Source of the DNA: Emticicia soli
GTDB lineage: Bacteria > Bacteroidota > Bacteroidia > Cytophagales > Spirosomataceae
Direction of reading: 5' to 3'
DNA: 64,000 nucleotides
NCBI RefSeq assembly: GCF_037860775.1
Contig: NZ_JBBEWC010000005.1
Coordinates: 372,001-436,000 of the forward strand
The notes under the pieces were generated by a model. That model searched no databases and had not been told where the DNA came from. It was given only the letters and a program-made list of their open reading frames with translations. A program made the position numbers and the translations under genes. Each line of letters opens with the position of its first letter. Position 1 is the stretch's first letter. Of this stretch, positions 40,624 through 49,613 are shown in pieces.

Positions 40624-42024
40624 TTATTTCAAGCTACCAACCATATCTTCAGGTTTTACCCATGCATCAAATTCTTCTGCTGTCAGGTAACCTAATTGAA
40701 TAGCGGTTTCTTTCAAAGTGCTGCCGTTTTTATGTGCTGTTTGTGCAATCTCAGCAGCTTTGTAATAACCGATTTTGGTATTAAGCGCAGTAACAAGCAT
40801 CAAAGAGTTATCAACGTGTTTTTTGATGTTTTCTTTCAATGGCTCAATACCAACCGCACATTTATCATTGAACGATACACAACCATCACCAATCAGGCGA
40901 GCCGAATGCAAGAAGTTGTAAATCATTACAGGTTTAAATACGTTCAATTCGAAGTGACCCATTGCACCACCTACGTTAATGGCTACATCGTTACCCATTA
41001 CTTGTGCGGCAATCATAGTTAAAGCCTCACATTGCGTAGGATTTACTTTACCCGGCATAATAGATGAACCCGGCTCGTTGTCTGGGATATAGATTTCTCC
41101 AATACCAGAGCGAGGGCCTGACGATAACATTCTGATGTCGTTAGCGATTTTCATTAGGCTTACTGCTACTGTTTTTAAGGCACCATGTGCTTCTACAATA
41201 GCATCATGCGCAGCAAGTGCTTCAAATTTATTTTCTGCCGTTACAAACGGAAGTCCTGTAAGGTTGGCAATGTGTTTAGCTACTAATTCAGAATAACCTT
41301 CTGGTGTATTAATACCCGTACCTACGGCAGTACCACCCAATGCAAGTTCAGAAAGGTGAGCTAAAGTATTTTTAATTGCTTTTAGTCCATGATTCAATTG
41401 TGAAACATAGCCCGAAAACTCCTGGCCAAGTGTCAATGGTGTAGCGTCCATAAAGTGGGTTCTACCGATTTTCACTACGTCCATAAAAGCCTTCGATTTA
41501 GCTTCTAATGTATCACGTAGTTTTTCGATACCCGGAATCGTTACTTCCAACAACATTTTGTATGCAGCAATATGCATGGCAGTTGGGAATGTATCGTTTG
41601 ATGATTGCGATTTGTTTACATCATCATTCGGATGTAAAAACTTCGTTTTGTCGCCTAATTCACCACCTTGCAACACGTGTCCACGATACGCAATTACCTC
41701 ATTACAGTTCATGTTCGACTGCGTACCCGAGCCTGTTTGCCATACAACCAACGGAAATTGGTCGTCTAGTTTTCCATCAAGAATTTCCTGACAAACTGTT
41801 CCGATTAAATCTGATTTTTCTTTAGGTAACACGCCTAATTCAGTGTTCGTCAAAGCTGCACCGTGTTTCAGGTATGCAAAAGCCTTGATGATTTCCTTAG
41901 GCATTTTATTAATATCTTGAGCAATTTTAAAGTTTTCGATAGAACGTTGTGTTTGTGCACCCCAATAAACATCAACAGGTACTTGTACTTCACCCATTGT
42001 ATCCTTTTCTATTCTGTATTGCAT
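40624..42024 (-). CDS. fumC: Fumarate hydratase class II
   Basis: A 466-residue fumarase, which hydrates fumarate to malate in the TCA cycle. It has the superfamily signature GSSIMPGKVNP near residue 318 (the flexible catalytic loop), VWQTGSGTQSNMNCNEV near residue 98 and GRTHFMDATPLTLGQE, which match class II fumarase rather than aspartase. The length is normal. Transcription is alone and ends at the bidirectional terminator. Start ATG at 42024. Confidence 0.95.
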   Translation of the reverse strand: MQYRIEKDTMGEVQVPVDVYWGAQTQRSIENFKIAQDINKMPKEIIKAFAYLKHGAALTNTELGVLPKEKSDLIGTVCQEILDGKLDDQFPLVVWQTGSGTQSNMNCNEVIAYRGHVLQGGELGDKTKFLHPNDDVNKSQSSNDTFPTAMHIAAYKMLLEVTIPGIEKLRDTLEAKSKAFMDVVKIGRTHFMDATPLTLGQEFSGYVSQLNHGLKAIKNTLAHLSELALGGTAVGTGINTPEGYSELVAKHIANLTGLPFVTAENKFEALAAHDAIVEAHGALKTVAVSLMKIANDIRMLSSGPRSGIGEIYIPDNEPGSSIMPGKVNPTQCEALTMIAAQVMGNDVAINVGGAMGHFELNVFKPVMIYNFLHSARLIGDGCVSFNDKCAVGIEPLKENIKKHVDNSLMLVTALNTKIGYYKAAEIAQTAHKNGSTLKETAIQLGYLTAEEFDAWVKPEDMVGSLK

Positions 42025-42131
42025 AGTCGGTTATGAATTAGAAATGTATGTTAAAAAAAGAAATTTTGTTGCAAAAGTAAGGTAGAAAAAGAAAGCCTGA
42101 TAGTTTTTTTTGTTTTTTTATCAGAGACCTA

Positions 42132-42163
42132 AACAAAAAAAGCACGCCCTGAGGGCATGCTTT
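42132..42163 (-). terminator. Terminator downstream of apaG
   Basis: On the minus strand an 11-bp stem with one mismatch and a short loop (42139-42163) is followed by TTTTTTTGTTT (42142-42132). It lies 118 bp past the apaG stop. A perfect 9-bp hairpin with a 4-nt loop also lies at 42239-42260. Confidence 0.7.
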
Positions 42164-42238
42164 CAAATATAACTTATGCTGTGTATATTATTCCAAATTC
42201 TGGCGTAGGTGGGCGTTTGAAACACAAAGCCGTAAACC

Positions 42239-42260
42239 CTTTCAGTATTTTTACTGAAAG
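42239..42260. repeat. Perfect hairpin after apaG
   Basis: CTTTCAGTA (42239-42247) and TACTGAAAG (42252-42260) flank TTTT. There is no T-run on either side, so a terminator role is uncertain. Confidence 0.5.
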
Positions 42261-42280
42261 CCAAAATAGGCACGTTGTTT

Positions 42281-42673
42281 TTAATTTAGCCTGAAAGGGG
42301 CAATAAGGCTGAACTCAGGTATTAATACCCTGAATTTTCGGCCATCAACCAGGCGTTCCATCACATAAGAGCCTGTCATTTTCCCGATTGACGATTTCAG
42401 ACTACAGCCTGATATATACTCGTGGCTTTCACCGGGTTCAAGTACTGGCGTAAGTCCAACTACACCCTCGCCCTCTATTTCTCGTACAGTAGCATTTGAA
42501 TCAAAAATAATCCATTTACGTCTTTGCAGTTGTAGGGTAGAATTACTATTGTTTTCGATACGGATTCTGTAACTAAAAACAAAATGCGATTGGTAAGGAC
42601 TTGAATATTCGGGTTGATACTCAGTTATCACACTAACCTTTACACCCTCGGTTGATGCAGTAATCGTGGTCAT
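42281..42673 (-). CDS. apaG: ApaG protein
   Basis: A 130-residue single-domain protein with the ApaG fibronectin-III-like fold: PEYSSPYQSHFVFSYRIRIEN, LQRRKWIIFDSN, and VVGLTPVLEPGESHEYISG ending with GSYVME. In some bacteria ApaG is linked to Co2+/Mg2+ efflux or diadenosine tetraphosphate, and related F-box domains bind ligands; the role here is unproven. The ATG at 42673 gives the normal length. It is a single gene, divergent from ung. Confidence 0.9.
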   Translation of the reverse strand: MTTITASTEGVKVSVITEYQPEYSSPYQSHFVFSYRIRIENNSNSTLQLQRRKWIIFDSNATVREIEGEGVVGLTPVLEPGESHEYISGCSLKSSIGKMTGSYVMERLVDGRKFRVLIPEFSLIAPFRLN

Positions 42674-42836
42674 AATTTATAGTAGATTCGTCTTAGGCAA
42701 GCATGTAATGCCGATACTGTTATACAATCTTGGGAAATCGCATCGTAAAGTAACAAATTAATCTTATAAAAGACTATTTTTTTCAAAAAAAGTTCGTAAG
42801 CGAAAAATTTAGGTAAGCTCATGTTTCAAAAAATAC

Positions 42837-42844
42837 TATTTTTG
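42837..42844 (+). promoter_or_regulatory. -7 box of ung
   Basis: TATTTTTG matches TAnnTTTG and lies 40 bp before the preferred ATG at 42885, compatible with a leader of about 36 nt. The upstream -33 motif is not clear. Confidence 0.45.
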
Positions 42845-42884
42845 GGCAAATTTGTCCAACGACGACTTTAATTTAAAAAATATT

Positions 42885-43550
42885 ATGGATGTCAAGATTG
42901 CCGAAAGCTGGAAAAATAAGCTTAATGAGGAGTTTCAGAAAGAGTATTTTCAGCATCTGATTGAATTTGTAAGAAATGAGTACAAAAACGGCGTATGTTA
43001 TCCGCCGGGTAAATTAATCTTTAATGCTTTCGATAAATGCAGTTTTGAAGATACCAGAGTGGTTATTTTAGGGCAAGACCCTTATCATGGCCCCGGCCAA
43101 GCCAATGGCTTATGTTTCTCGGTTAATGATGGCGTACTATCTCCACCTTCGCTAAAGAATATCTTTAAAGAGATTCAGGATGATTTAGGAAAACCGATTC
43201 CTAAATCGGGTAATCTTGAACGATGGGCTCAGCAGGGTGTTTTATTACTGAATGCTACGCTTACTGTTAGGGCAGGGGCGGCAGGCTCTCATCAGGGTAA
43301 AGGCTGGGAGGTTTTTACCGATTCGGTTATTAGGCACCTTAATGAAGAAAAAGATGGCATTGTATTTTTACTCTGGGGGAAATATGCGCAGGATAAAGGC
43401 AAAATAATTGATGATAAAAAACATTTTGTTTTGCGGGCGAAGCACCCCTCACCAATGTCGGCCAATTATGGCGGTTGGTTTGGTAACAAGCATTTTAGCC
43501 AGGCAAATAATTATCTGCAAAGCAGAGGGTTGCCAACTATTGAATGGTGA
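42885..43550 (+). CDS. ung: Uracil-DNA glycosylase
   Basis: A 221-residue family 1 UDG that removes uracil from DNA to start base-excision repair. The water-activating Asp65 lies in GQDPYHGPGQANGLCFS, and the leucine-loop motif HPSPMSANYGG is near residue 188. The middle holds GVLLLNATLTVR. I chose the ATG at 42885 because an in-frame TTG at 42852 would start just after a -7 promoter box. Single gene followed by a terminator. Confidence 0.93.
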   Translation: MDVKIAESWKNKLNEEFQKEYFQHLIEFVRNEYKNGVCYPPGKLIFNAFDKCSFEDTRVVILGQDPYHGPGQANGLCFSVNDGVLSPPSLKNIFKEIQDDLGKPIPKSGNLERWAQQGVLLLNATLTVRAGAAGSHQGKGWEVFTDSVIRHLNEEKDGIVFLLWGKYAQDKGKIIDDKKHFVLRAKHPSPMSANYGGWFGNKHFSQANNYLQSRGLPTIEW

Positions 43551-43574
43551 TGGTAGAAAAATAAATATAAAAAC

Positions 43575-43605
43575 AAAGCCCGTTCTATTGCTAGAGCGGG
43601 CTTTT
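43575..43605. terminator. Bidirectional terminator between ung and lepB
   Basis: AAAGCCCG (43575-43582) and CGGGCTTT (43597-43604) pair, continued by TCTA/TAGA around TTGC. The T-run on the plus strand ends ung; the A-run on the left serves lepB on the minus strand. Confidence 0.8.
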
Positions 43606-43627
43606 CTATGATTATAATTCAATCTCC

Positions 43628-44773
43628 TTATTTGATAATACTAAACAAACGGCTCCAGCGGATTTTGTTCAGGAAGCTACCATCTTTATCGATAGACATC
43701 CAGATAAATACTGCTTTACCTACAATGTGGTCTTCTGGTACAAAACCCCAGAAACGTGAGTCGTCAGAACCATGACGGTTATCACCCATCATAAAGTAGT
43801 AATCTTGTTTGAAAGTATAAGAGCTAATTGGCTTACCATCAAGAATAATCTGGCCATTTACATATTTAGCATCTTTGTTACCATCGAAAGTTGTAATTAC
43901 GCCTTTATACAAAGCAAGGTTTCTTTCGTCTAGCTGAATTGTAACTCCTTTTTTCGGAATTGTAATTGGCCCGAAATTGTCTCTGTTGAACGGAAACAAA
44001 CGAGAGTTATACGGAAAAGTGTTATATCTGTAATCGGTAGTATCGCCTTTTGCCATTACCATTGGTGTAATGCTTTTCACAAAATCAAGGGTTTTCATAT
44101 CCTTAACGGCTTGCTCGGTAGCTTTTACATAATAAATGGTTTTGTCGGTCATGCGCAGGTCTTGTTCGAACTCTGAAATGTCATATTTCTGGAAAACCTT
44201 TTCGTTAACCTGTGTATTGGCTTCAATGGCATACTCCATTTGTAAGCCCGGAGGGTTGGCAAATACTTTGTTATTTACATAGGCCTGACCCGCACGAAGT
44301 TCAACCACATCGCCCGGAATACCAATACAACGTTTGATATAATTGGTTCTTAAATCAACAGGATATTTGTCGAATCCACCAAATTCATCTGGTCTTTCAG
44401 GGCAACCCGGGTAATTAAACACAACTACATCACCATTTTTTACACTTGTAAAACCCGGTAAGCGGTATTGCGGTAGTTGAATCAGGTCTGAGTACGAAGG
44501 TATATCAGTAAACCATATTTTCTGGTGTGTCAAAGGAACCTGTAAAATCGTTTTTGGCGTACGTGTGCCGTAGTGTAATTTACTCACAAAAAGGAAATCG
44601 TTAATTAACAAGCTTTTTTCCATCGAACCCGTTGGAATGGTATAAGCTTCTAAAAAGAGCCAACGAATCAACGTAGCTGCAACTACTGCGAACAACACTG
44701 AGTCGAACCACTCTCTTATTGCTGATTTCTGTTTTACAGGTTTTTCTTCTTTTTTTGTTTGAACTTCTGCCAT
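43628..44773 (-). CDS. lepB: Signal peptidase I
   Basis: A 381-residue type I signal peptidase, which cuts signal peptides on the periplasmic face. An N-terminal membrane helix (residues about 25-43) is followed by the catalytic Ser50 in TIPTGSMEKSL and Lys147 in NYIKRCIGIPGD, with the GDNRHGSDDSRFWGFVP box near the C-terminus. The large middle region (residues about 160-290) is the expanded Bacteroidota version of the enzyme. It is the last gene of the parA-parB-DUF5683-dapB-lepB operon, 69 bp after dapB. Confidence 0.95.
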   Translation of the reverse strand: MAEVQTKKEEKPVKQKSAIREWFDSVLFAVVAATLIRWLFLEAYTIPTGSMEKSLLINDFLFVSKLHYGTRTPKTILQVPLTHQKIWFTDIPSYSDLIQLPQYRLPGFTSVKNGDVVVFNYPGCPERPDEFGGFDKYPVDLRTNYIKRCIGIPGDVVELRAGQAYVNNKVFANPPGLQMEYAIEANTQVNEKVFQKYDISEFEQDLRMTDKTIYYVKATEQAVKDMKTLDFVKSITPMVMAKGDTTDYRYNTFPYNSRLFPFNRDNFGPITIPKKGVTIQLDERNLALYKGVITTFDGNKDAKYVNGQIILDGKPISSYTFKQDYYFMMGDNRHGSDDSRFWGFVPEDHIVGKAVFIWMSIDKDGSFLNKIRWSRLFSIIK

Positions 44774-44842
44774 ATACTAACTCCTGAACGGAGATTTTTT
44801 AATTGAATGATTTATAGCTCTTAATATGTTTGTTCCAATGTT

Positions 44843-45562
44843 TTAAAGCCCTAGCATATCTTGCATACCAAATATTCCGGCTTTGCCTTGTATCCATTCG
44901 GCGGCAATTACTGCGCCTAGCGCAAACCCGTTGCGGCTATGCGCAATGTGTTTTATTTCAATCTGGTCAACATCCGAAATGTATTTTATTTCGTGTGTGC
45001 CGGGTACTTTTCCTTCTCTCGACGACCAGATAGGTAGCTCGTCTTCGTTGGCAAGTTGGTTACTTACCCATTTTACTTTATTACCAAGGTTTTCGATAAT
45101 GCCTTCGGCCAGCGTAATGGCTGTGCCGCTAGGGGCATCTTTTTTCTCGGTGTGGTGTATTTCGTTGCTCGATACCTTGTATTCGTTTGTATAAGGGCGC
45201 ATCAGGCGGGCCAACGATTTGTTTAATTCAAAAAACAAATTAACTCCGATGCTATAATTTGAGGCGTAGAAAAATGCACCTTTGTTTTCGTTACACAATT
45301 TCTCAATTTCAGCTTTATGTTGTAGCCAGCCAGTTGTACCGCACACAGTTGGCAGGCCAAACTCCATGCAATATTTAAGGTTACCATAGGCCGATTCGGG
45401 TGAGCTGAACTCTATCACTACATCAGTAGTATCGGCGTTTACCGACAATAGCTCTGTGCGATTACTAATATCTATTTTTGCAGAAATTTCGTGTCCTCGT
45501 TGTAAAGCAATCTGTTCAATCACTTTACCCATTTTTCCATATCCTAATAAGGCAATACGCAT
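44843..45562 (-). CDS. dapB: 4-hydroxy-tetrahydrodipicolinate reductase
   Basis: A 239-residue enzyme of the diaminopimelate/lysine pathway. It shows the dinucleotide-binding GYGKMGKVIE start, the catalytic-loop ASNYSIGVNLFFELN, and HHTEKKDAPSGTAITLAE, the DapB substrate motif. The length is on the short side of normal. It lies between the DUF5683 gene (20 bp gap) and lepB in the operon. Makes the precursor for peptidoglycan cross-links and lysine. Confidence 0.95.
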   Translation of the reverse strand: MRIALLGYGKMGKVIEQIALQRGHEISAKIDISNRTELLSVNADTTDVVIEFSSPESAYGNLKYCMEFGLPTVCGTTGWLQHKAEIEKLCNENKGAFFYASNYSIGVNLFFELNKSLARLMRPYTNEYKVSSNEIHHTEKKDAPSGTAITLAEGIIENLGNKVKWVSNQLANEDELPIWSSREGKVPGTHEIKYISDVDQIEIKHIAHSRNGFALGAVIAAEWIQGKAGIFGMQDMLGL

Positions 45563-45581
45563 ATAATTCTATTAAGGTAAT

Positions 45582-46283
45582 TTAAAATTTTAAAACAACA
45601 CTTGCGCCAACGGCACTGCCAAAAGCAGTAGGTTGAACGCTAGGCTCAAATTTCAGCGAAATATCATCGCTCATATCGAATGTTTTCAAGTGTGCCGACA
45701 CATTGGCTTGCACTGCTTGGAGTGTCCAGCCAACAGCAAACATAATAACTGTTAAATCTCGGTAGCGTCTGAAACTATTTACCACAGGCTCAACTTGCGT
45801 TCGGGTAAAAGGCCCAATGGTTTTTCCGGTTGGTTTATTCCAGATTCCTGAAAGCTGTTCAATCATTACTGAGGTTTCTTTATCTTTTACAATTTTTTCA
45901 AGATAACCCTTGTAATACTGATACCTGTAATTAGTAAACCAAAAAGTATAAACCCCGCCTGCGGCAGCGGCATAAACTATGGGCATTACCCAGTATTCTT
46001 TGTTAGTGGCTTGTCCCCAACCCGGTAAAATCAGCGAGCGAATTAAGGCCTTGCGGGCCGGGTTTGCTTTCTTGGCAGAGTCAGCTTTAAAAACTCTGCT
46101 TATAAAATTCTGCCGTTTACTTGTATCTGTTTTGAGAATCCTATTCACTAAGTTAAGTTTCTTAGCAGAATCAACAACGACTTTCGTAATCGAATCAGCT
46201 TTTGCAGGAATGCTAAGGGTATCTGTTTTTTGAGCAAAAGAAATATTTGTAATCAGTAAAAGAAAAACCAACGTCCGAACCAT
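45582..46283 (-). CDS. DUF5683 exported protein
   Basis: A 233-residue exported protein with a signal peptide (MVRTLVFLLLITNISFAQ, cut near residue 17). The DUF5683 part (about 75-225) includes RKALIRSLILPGWGQATNKEYW, then helices and a TFDMSDDISLKF tail. It is conserved in Bacteroidota between parB and dapB; function unknown. The 16-residue repeat-like Ser/Lys stretch before it (DSAKKLNLVNRILKTDTSK; FISRVFKADSAKKANPARK) looks like a duplication. The frame extends 24 codons upstream, but the ATG at 46283 starts the signal peptide. Confidence 0.85.
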   Translation of the reverse strand: MVRTLVFLLLITNISFAQKTDTLSIPAKADSITKVVVDSAKKLNLVNRILKTDTSKRQNFISRVFKADSAKKANPARKALIRSLILPGWGQATNKEYWVMPIVYAAAAGGVYTFWFTNYRYQYYKGYLEKIVKDKETSVMIEQLSGIWNKPTGKTIGPFTRTQVEPVVNSFRRYRDLTVIMFAVGWTLQAVQANVSAHLKTFDMSDDISLKFEPSVQPTAFGSAVGASVVLKF

Positions 46284-46382
46284 ACTCCAAAAATTTAATT
46301 GCGTATAAAGAGACAAAATTAGGTTCTTATACTTCTTTTTACAACCGTTTAACAATTTTTAAGCTCGTTTGATACTGCTTTA

Positions 46383-47309
46383 TTAGTCCTGATTTACTTT
46401 TATCGAATTCAAGATTCTATCTAACTCATCTTTCGTCGAGAAAGGTATCTTAATTTCTCCTTTATGTTTATCGTCGGCTTTAACGAGTACTTTCGTACCG
46501 AAATAGCCTTGTAACCTGAATTGTAACGACGAAATCTCCTGCTTTATTGAGGTCTGGCGTTTACCTTTGGTATCTTCCTGAATCATAAGCGCCAAACGGC
46601 GAACTTCGTCTTCAATTTTACGTACCGACCAGTTTTCTTCAACTACTTTGTTGAAAAGCTTAATTTGTGTTTCGTGATTATCGATATTAATCAGAGCACG
46701 GGCATGACCCATCGAAATTTCGTTGTCACGCACGGCAGCCTGAATCACATCTGGTAATTTCAGCAAACGAAGGTAGTTGTTAACCGTTGTACGGTTCTTA
46801 CCAACTCTGTCGCCAAGTTCTTCCTGTTTTAGTTGGAACTCACTTAGTAGGCGATGATAACTCAGGGCAATCTCAATTGCATTCAGGTTTTCACGCTGAA
46901 TATTCTCAATGAGTGCCATTTCGAGCATTTGTTGATCGTCAGCCGTACGAATATAGGCAGGTATTCTGGTTAATCCGGCTAATTTAGAGGCTTGCAAACG
47001 GCGTTCCCCTGAAATAAGCGTATATCTGCCCGGACTTGATTCCTTAACAGTAATCGGCTGAATGATACCTAAAACCTTTATTGATTCGGCTAATTCCTGC
47101 AATGCCTCCTGGTCGAAATGCGTACGAGGTTGGTAAGGATTAGTCTCTACTGATTCAATTGCTATCTCGTGCATAGAGCTGATAGCTTCTAAACGACGAG
47201 GAATTGGTGTTTCAGCAGTTGTTGTATTGCCAGAGTCTGAAAGTAACGCACCTAAACCTCTACCGAGCCCGGTCATACTCTTCTTTTGGTTGCCTATTTT
47301 AGATTCCAT
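46383..47309 (-). CDS. parB: Chromosome-partitioning protein ParB
   Basis: A 308-residue ParB/Spo0J. The CTPase/ParB box has PYQPRTHFDQEALQELAESI and the GERR motif (LISGERRLQASK, residues about 97-108), followed by a KorB-like helix-turn-helix (EELGDRVGKNRTTVNNYLRLLKLP) and a dimerisation tail. It binds parS and spreads, organising the origin region with ParA. It follows parA by 75 bp on the minus strand. Start ATG at 47309. Confidence 0.95.
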   Translation of the reverse strand: MESKIGNQKKSMTGLGRGLGALLSDSGNTTTAETPIPRRLEAISSMHEIAIESVETNPYQPRTHFDQEALQELAESIKVLGIIQPITVKESSPGRYTLISGERRLQASKLAGLTRIPAYIRTADDQQMLEMALIENIQRENLNAIEIALSYHRLLSEFQLKQEELGDRVGKNRTTVNNYLRLLKLPDVIQAAVRDNEISMGHARALINIDNHETQIKLFNKVVEENWSVRKIEDEVRRLALMIQEDTKGKRQTSIKQEISSLQFRLQGYFGTKVLVKADDKHKGEIKIPFSTKDELDRILNSIKVNQD

Positions 47310-47384
47310 ATCTTTTTAATGTTAAATGGGCCTTGGTGATGTATTTTCCCATGTACATTTGTTATAATTCTATAAGTTTTGTTG

Positions 47385-48170
47385 TCAGTTATTTTCTGAA
47401 ACAAGTTTTCCGTTCTTTATCAGAATCTCTCGTGCCAGATTCAGATAACTGATGGCTCCCTTGCTATCGGCATCTTGTGCCAGCGCAGGTACCCCATAAC
47501 TAGGCGATTCGGACAATCGGATATTTCTCGGTATCAGGGTCTGGAAAACCATATTCCTGAAGTGGGTGGTTACCTCATGCACAACCTGATTCGACAAGCG
47601 CACACGCAAATCATACATCGTTAATAGAATACCTTCAATTGTCAAAGCAGGATTTAATCGCTGCTGAATGATTTTGATGGTGTTCAATAATTTGCCTAAT
47701 CCTTCTAAAGCGAAGTACTCACATTGTACAGGCACAATAACTGAATCGGCAGCAGTAAGACTATTGATGACTATCAGACCCAGCGACGGAGAGCAATCAA
47801 TGATAATAAAATCATAAATATCTTTCACGTCCATCAATGATTCTTTCATCTTTTCTTCACGCTTCGGGAGGTTAATCATTTCGATTTCGGCTCCTACAAG
47901 GTCAATGTGAGATGGAAGTAAATCAAGGTTGGGAAAGTCGGTTTCGATGATAATATCACGTGGACGAATATCATCGACCATACATTCATAAATACTGTTC
48001 TCAACTTCTTTAGGGTTAAAGCCCAAGCCCGAAGTGGCATTCGCCTGAGGGTCAGCATCAATGATGAGTGTACGAAATTCGAGGGCAGCCAAACTGGCCG
48101 CTAAGTTTATTGTAGTGGTTGTTTTACCTACGCCCCCTTTTTGGTTGGCAATTGCTATTATTTTTCCCAT
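47385..48170 (-). CDS. parA: Chromosome-partitioning ATPase ParA
   Basis: A 261-residue Walker-type ATPase with the deviant Walker A KGGVGKTTTT (residues 11-20), the DADPQANATSGLGF box near residue 40 and the IIDCSPSLG Walker B region. It drives segregation together with ParB. It is the first gene of the operon parA-parB-DUF5683-dapB-lepB. Two parS-like dyads lie 64-102 bp before its start, in the gap to the divergent truA gene. Confidence 0.95.
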   Translation of the reverse strand: MGKIIAIANQKGGVGKTTTTINLAASLAALEFRTLIIDADPQANATSGLGFNPKEVENSIYECMVDDIRPRDIIIETDFPNLDLLPSHIDLVGAEIEMINLPKREEKMKESLMDVKDIYDFIIIDCSPSLGLIVINSLTAADSVIVPVQCEYFALEGLGKLLNTIKIIQQRLNPALTIEGILLTMYDLRVRLSNQVVHEVTTHFRNMVFQTLIPRNIRLSESPSYGVPALAQDADSKGAISYLNLAREILIKNGKLVSENN

Positions 48171-48234
48171 TGCTTGTGGTTAGAGAAAATTACTGCTTCA
48201 AATATCAAACATTTAATGTTAAGAAACAATTAAA

Positions 48235-48272
48235 TGTTCCACGAGGTGGAAAAAATGTTCCACGATGTGGAT
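48235..48272. promoter_or_regulatory. Two parS-like dyads, 21 bp apart
   Basis: TGTTCCACGAGGTGGAA (48235-48251) and TGTTCCACGATGTGGAT (48256-48272) share the half-site TGTTCCAC followed by GTGGA after a 3-bp spacer. The usual parS in bacteria is TGTTnCACGTGnAACA with no such spacer. Their start-to-start distance of 21 bp puts them on the same face of the helix. They are 64-102 bp upstream of parA, a likely autoregulatory or parS-like site. Confidence 0.5.
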
Positions 48273-48343
48273 AAGATTTGCGGAATATCTCCCTAATCAG
48301 GCAATTAATTAAGCGATATTTGTTTACATGCTTACTGGGGTGT

Positions 48344-48351
48344 TATCTTTG
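48344..48351 (+). promoter_or_regulatory. -7 box next to the truA start
   Basis: TATCTTTG is an exact TAnnTTTG match, with TTTG 21 bp upstream (48319-48322) as a plausible -33 element. Its last base is 4 bp before the ATG at 48355, so the transcript start would fall at or next to the start codon. Confidence 0.5.
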
Positions 48352-48354
48352 CGT

Positions 48355-49098
48355 ATGCGTTACGTAATAGAATGTTCTTATAAGGGTACGGTTTTTCATG
48401 GTTGGCAGGTGCAAGACAACGCCCCAACTGTACAAGGCTTCATTGAGCAGGCATTAACAACAGTGCTGCGGCAGCCTATGCAAATTGTAGGCAGCAGCCG
48501 CACCGATGCAGGCGTGCATGCCGCCCAGCAGTTTGCCCATTTTGATGTGCAAGAGCCTCTGAACAATATCGAAAAGATGGTATATGCCATGAATGGCATT
48601 TTGCCGAAAGACATTGCCATACAACAAATAAAGATGGTGCCTGACGAATTTCATTCCCGCTTTGATGCTACTCACCGCAGGTATTTGTACCGTATATCGT
48701 CGCACAAAACGCCTTTCTTACAAGACCTTATGTATTTTTACAGAGCCCCGCTTGATGTTGAACAAATGAACAGGGCAGGGGAGATACTGAAAAAACATAT
48801 CGATTTTCAGTGCTTTAGTAAAGTGCATACCGATGTGGCAACTTTCAACTGTAAGATTGAATGGGCTTATTGGGAACAGCAAGACCAGTTTCTGCTGTTT
48901 CATATTAAAGCTGACCGGTTTTTGAGAGGTATGGTAAGAGCCATTGTAGGCACAATGCTTGATGTTGGCACAGGCAAATTGAGTCTATCGGGTTTTGAAG
49001 CAATTATTCTCTCAAAAAGCCGCCAGAAAGCAGGAAGAGCCGTTCCGGCAGAAGGACTAACGTTGGCAGAAGTGGGGTATCCCGAAGGTATTTGGTAA
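48355..49098 (+). CDS. truA: tRNA pseudouridine synthase A
   Basis: A 247-residue TruA that makes pseudouridine at positions 38-40 of tRNA anticodon arms. The catalytic Asp51 is in SSRTDAGVHA; other blocks are GTVFHGWQVQ near the N-terminus and FHSRFDATHRRYLYRI. The frame is open nine codons further upstream (48328), but that would include the promoter -7 box, so the ATG at 48355 is preferred and gives the standard start. Divergent from parA. Confidence 0.92.
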   Translation: MRYVIECSYKGTVFHGWQVQDNAPTVQGFIEQALTTVLRQPMQIVGSSRTDAGVHAAQQFAHFDVQEPLNNIEKMVYAMNGILPKDIAIQQIKMVPDEFHSRFDATHRRYLYRISSHKTPFLQDLMYFYRAPLDVEQMNRAGEILKKHIDFQCFSKVHTDVATFNCKIEWAYWEQQDQFLLFHIKADRFLRGMVRAIVGTMLDVGTGKLSLSGFEAIILSKSRQKAGRAVPAEGLTLAEVGYPEGIW

Positions 49099-49142
49099 AA
49101 CCAGAGGTGGAGCATTAATTGCTACGTTAAACTATTAAAATC

Positions 49143-49613
49143 ATGAATATCACGATAGAAAAAATAGCTTCGGCCGAAGATTTAGAAGAAATAAAAACCT
49201 TGTTTCGAGAATACGTGGCTTTTTTGGGAATAAGCCTTTCTTTTCAGCGTTTTGAAGAAGAACTGGCAAAACTCCCTGCCAAATACGCCGAGCCAGAAGG
49301 TGCAATATATTTAGCAAAAGTAGACGGCCAAAGCGCAGGTTGCGTAGCCCTGTGGAAATTGGAAGAAGGCGTGTGCGAAATGAAGAGATTGTACGTAAGG
49401 CCCACTTTTCAAGGTTTAGGTTTAGGCAAAAAATTAGCTTATGTGATAATGGAAGAGGCGCAGAGAAAAGGCTACATCAAAATGAAATTAGATACGTTGC
49501 GTCGCCTTGAATCGGCGAATCGCTTATATAAATCGCTACAGTTTTCAGAAACCAATCCGTATAATTATAATCCTGAAGACGACGTAGCATACTTTGAAAA
49601 AGACCTGATATAA
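49143..49613 (+). CDS. GNAT-family N-acetyltransferase
   Basis: A 156-residue GNAT acetyltransferase, moving acetyl from acetyl-CoA to an amine. Acetyl-CoA-binding motif A is visible as LYVRPTFQGLGLGKKLAYVIMEEAQ (residues about 84-108; R/Q-x-x-G-x-G/A core QGLGLG), followed by LYKSLQFSETNPY. The substrate is unknown. It is 44 bp after truA and its stop TAATG overlaps the start of sua5 by 1 bp, so truA, this gene and sua5 may be one operon. Confidence 0.85.
   Translation: MNITIEKIASAEDLEEIKTLFREYVAFLGISLSFQRFEEELAKLPAKYAEPEGAIYLAKVDGQSAGCVALWKLEEGVCEMKRLYVRPTFQGLGLGKKLAYVIMEEAQRKGYIKMKLDTLRRLESANRLYKSLQFSETNPYNYNPEDDVAYFEKDLI

Noticed and set aside
48328..48354. Upstream start for truA
   Set aside because: It would contain the promoter -7 box TATCTTTG, and the conserved TruA start fits the ATG at 48355.
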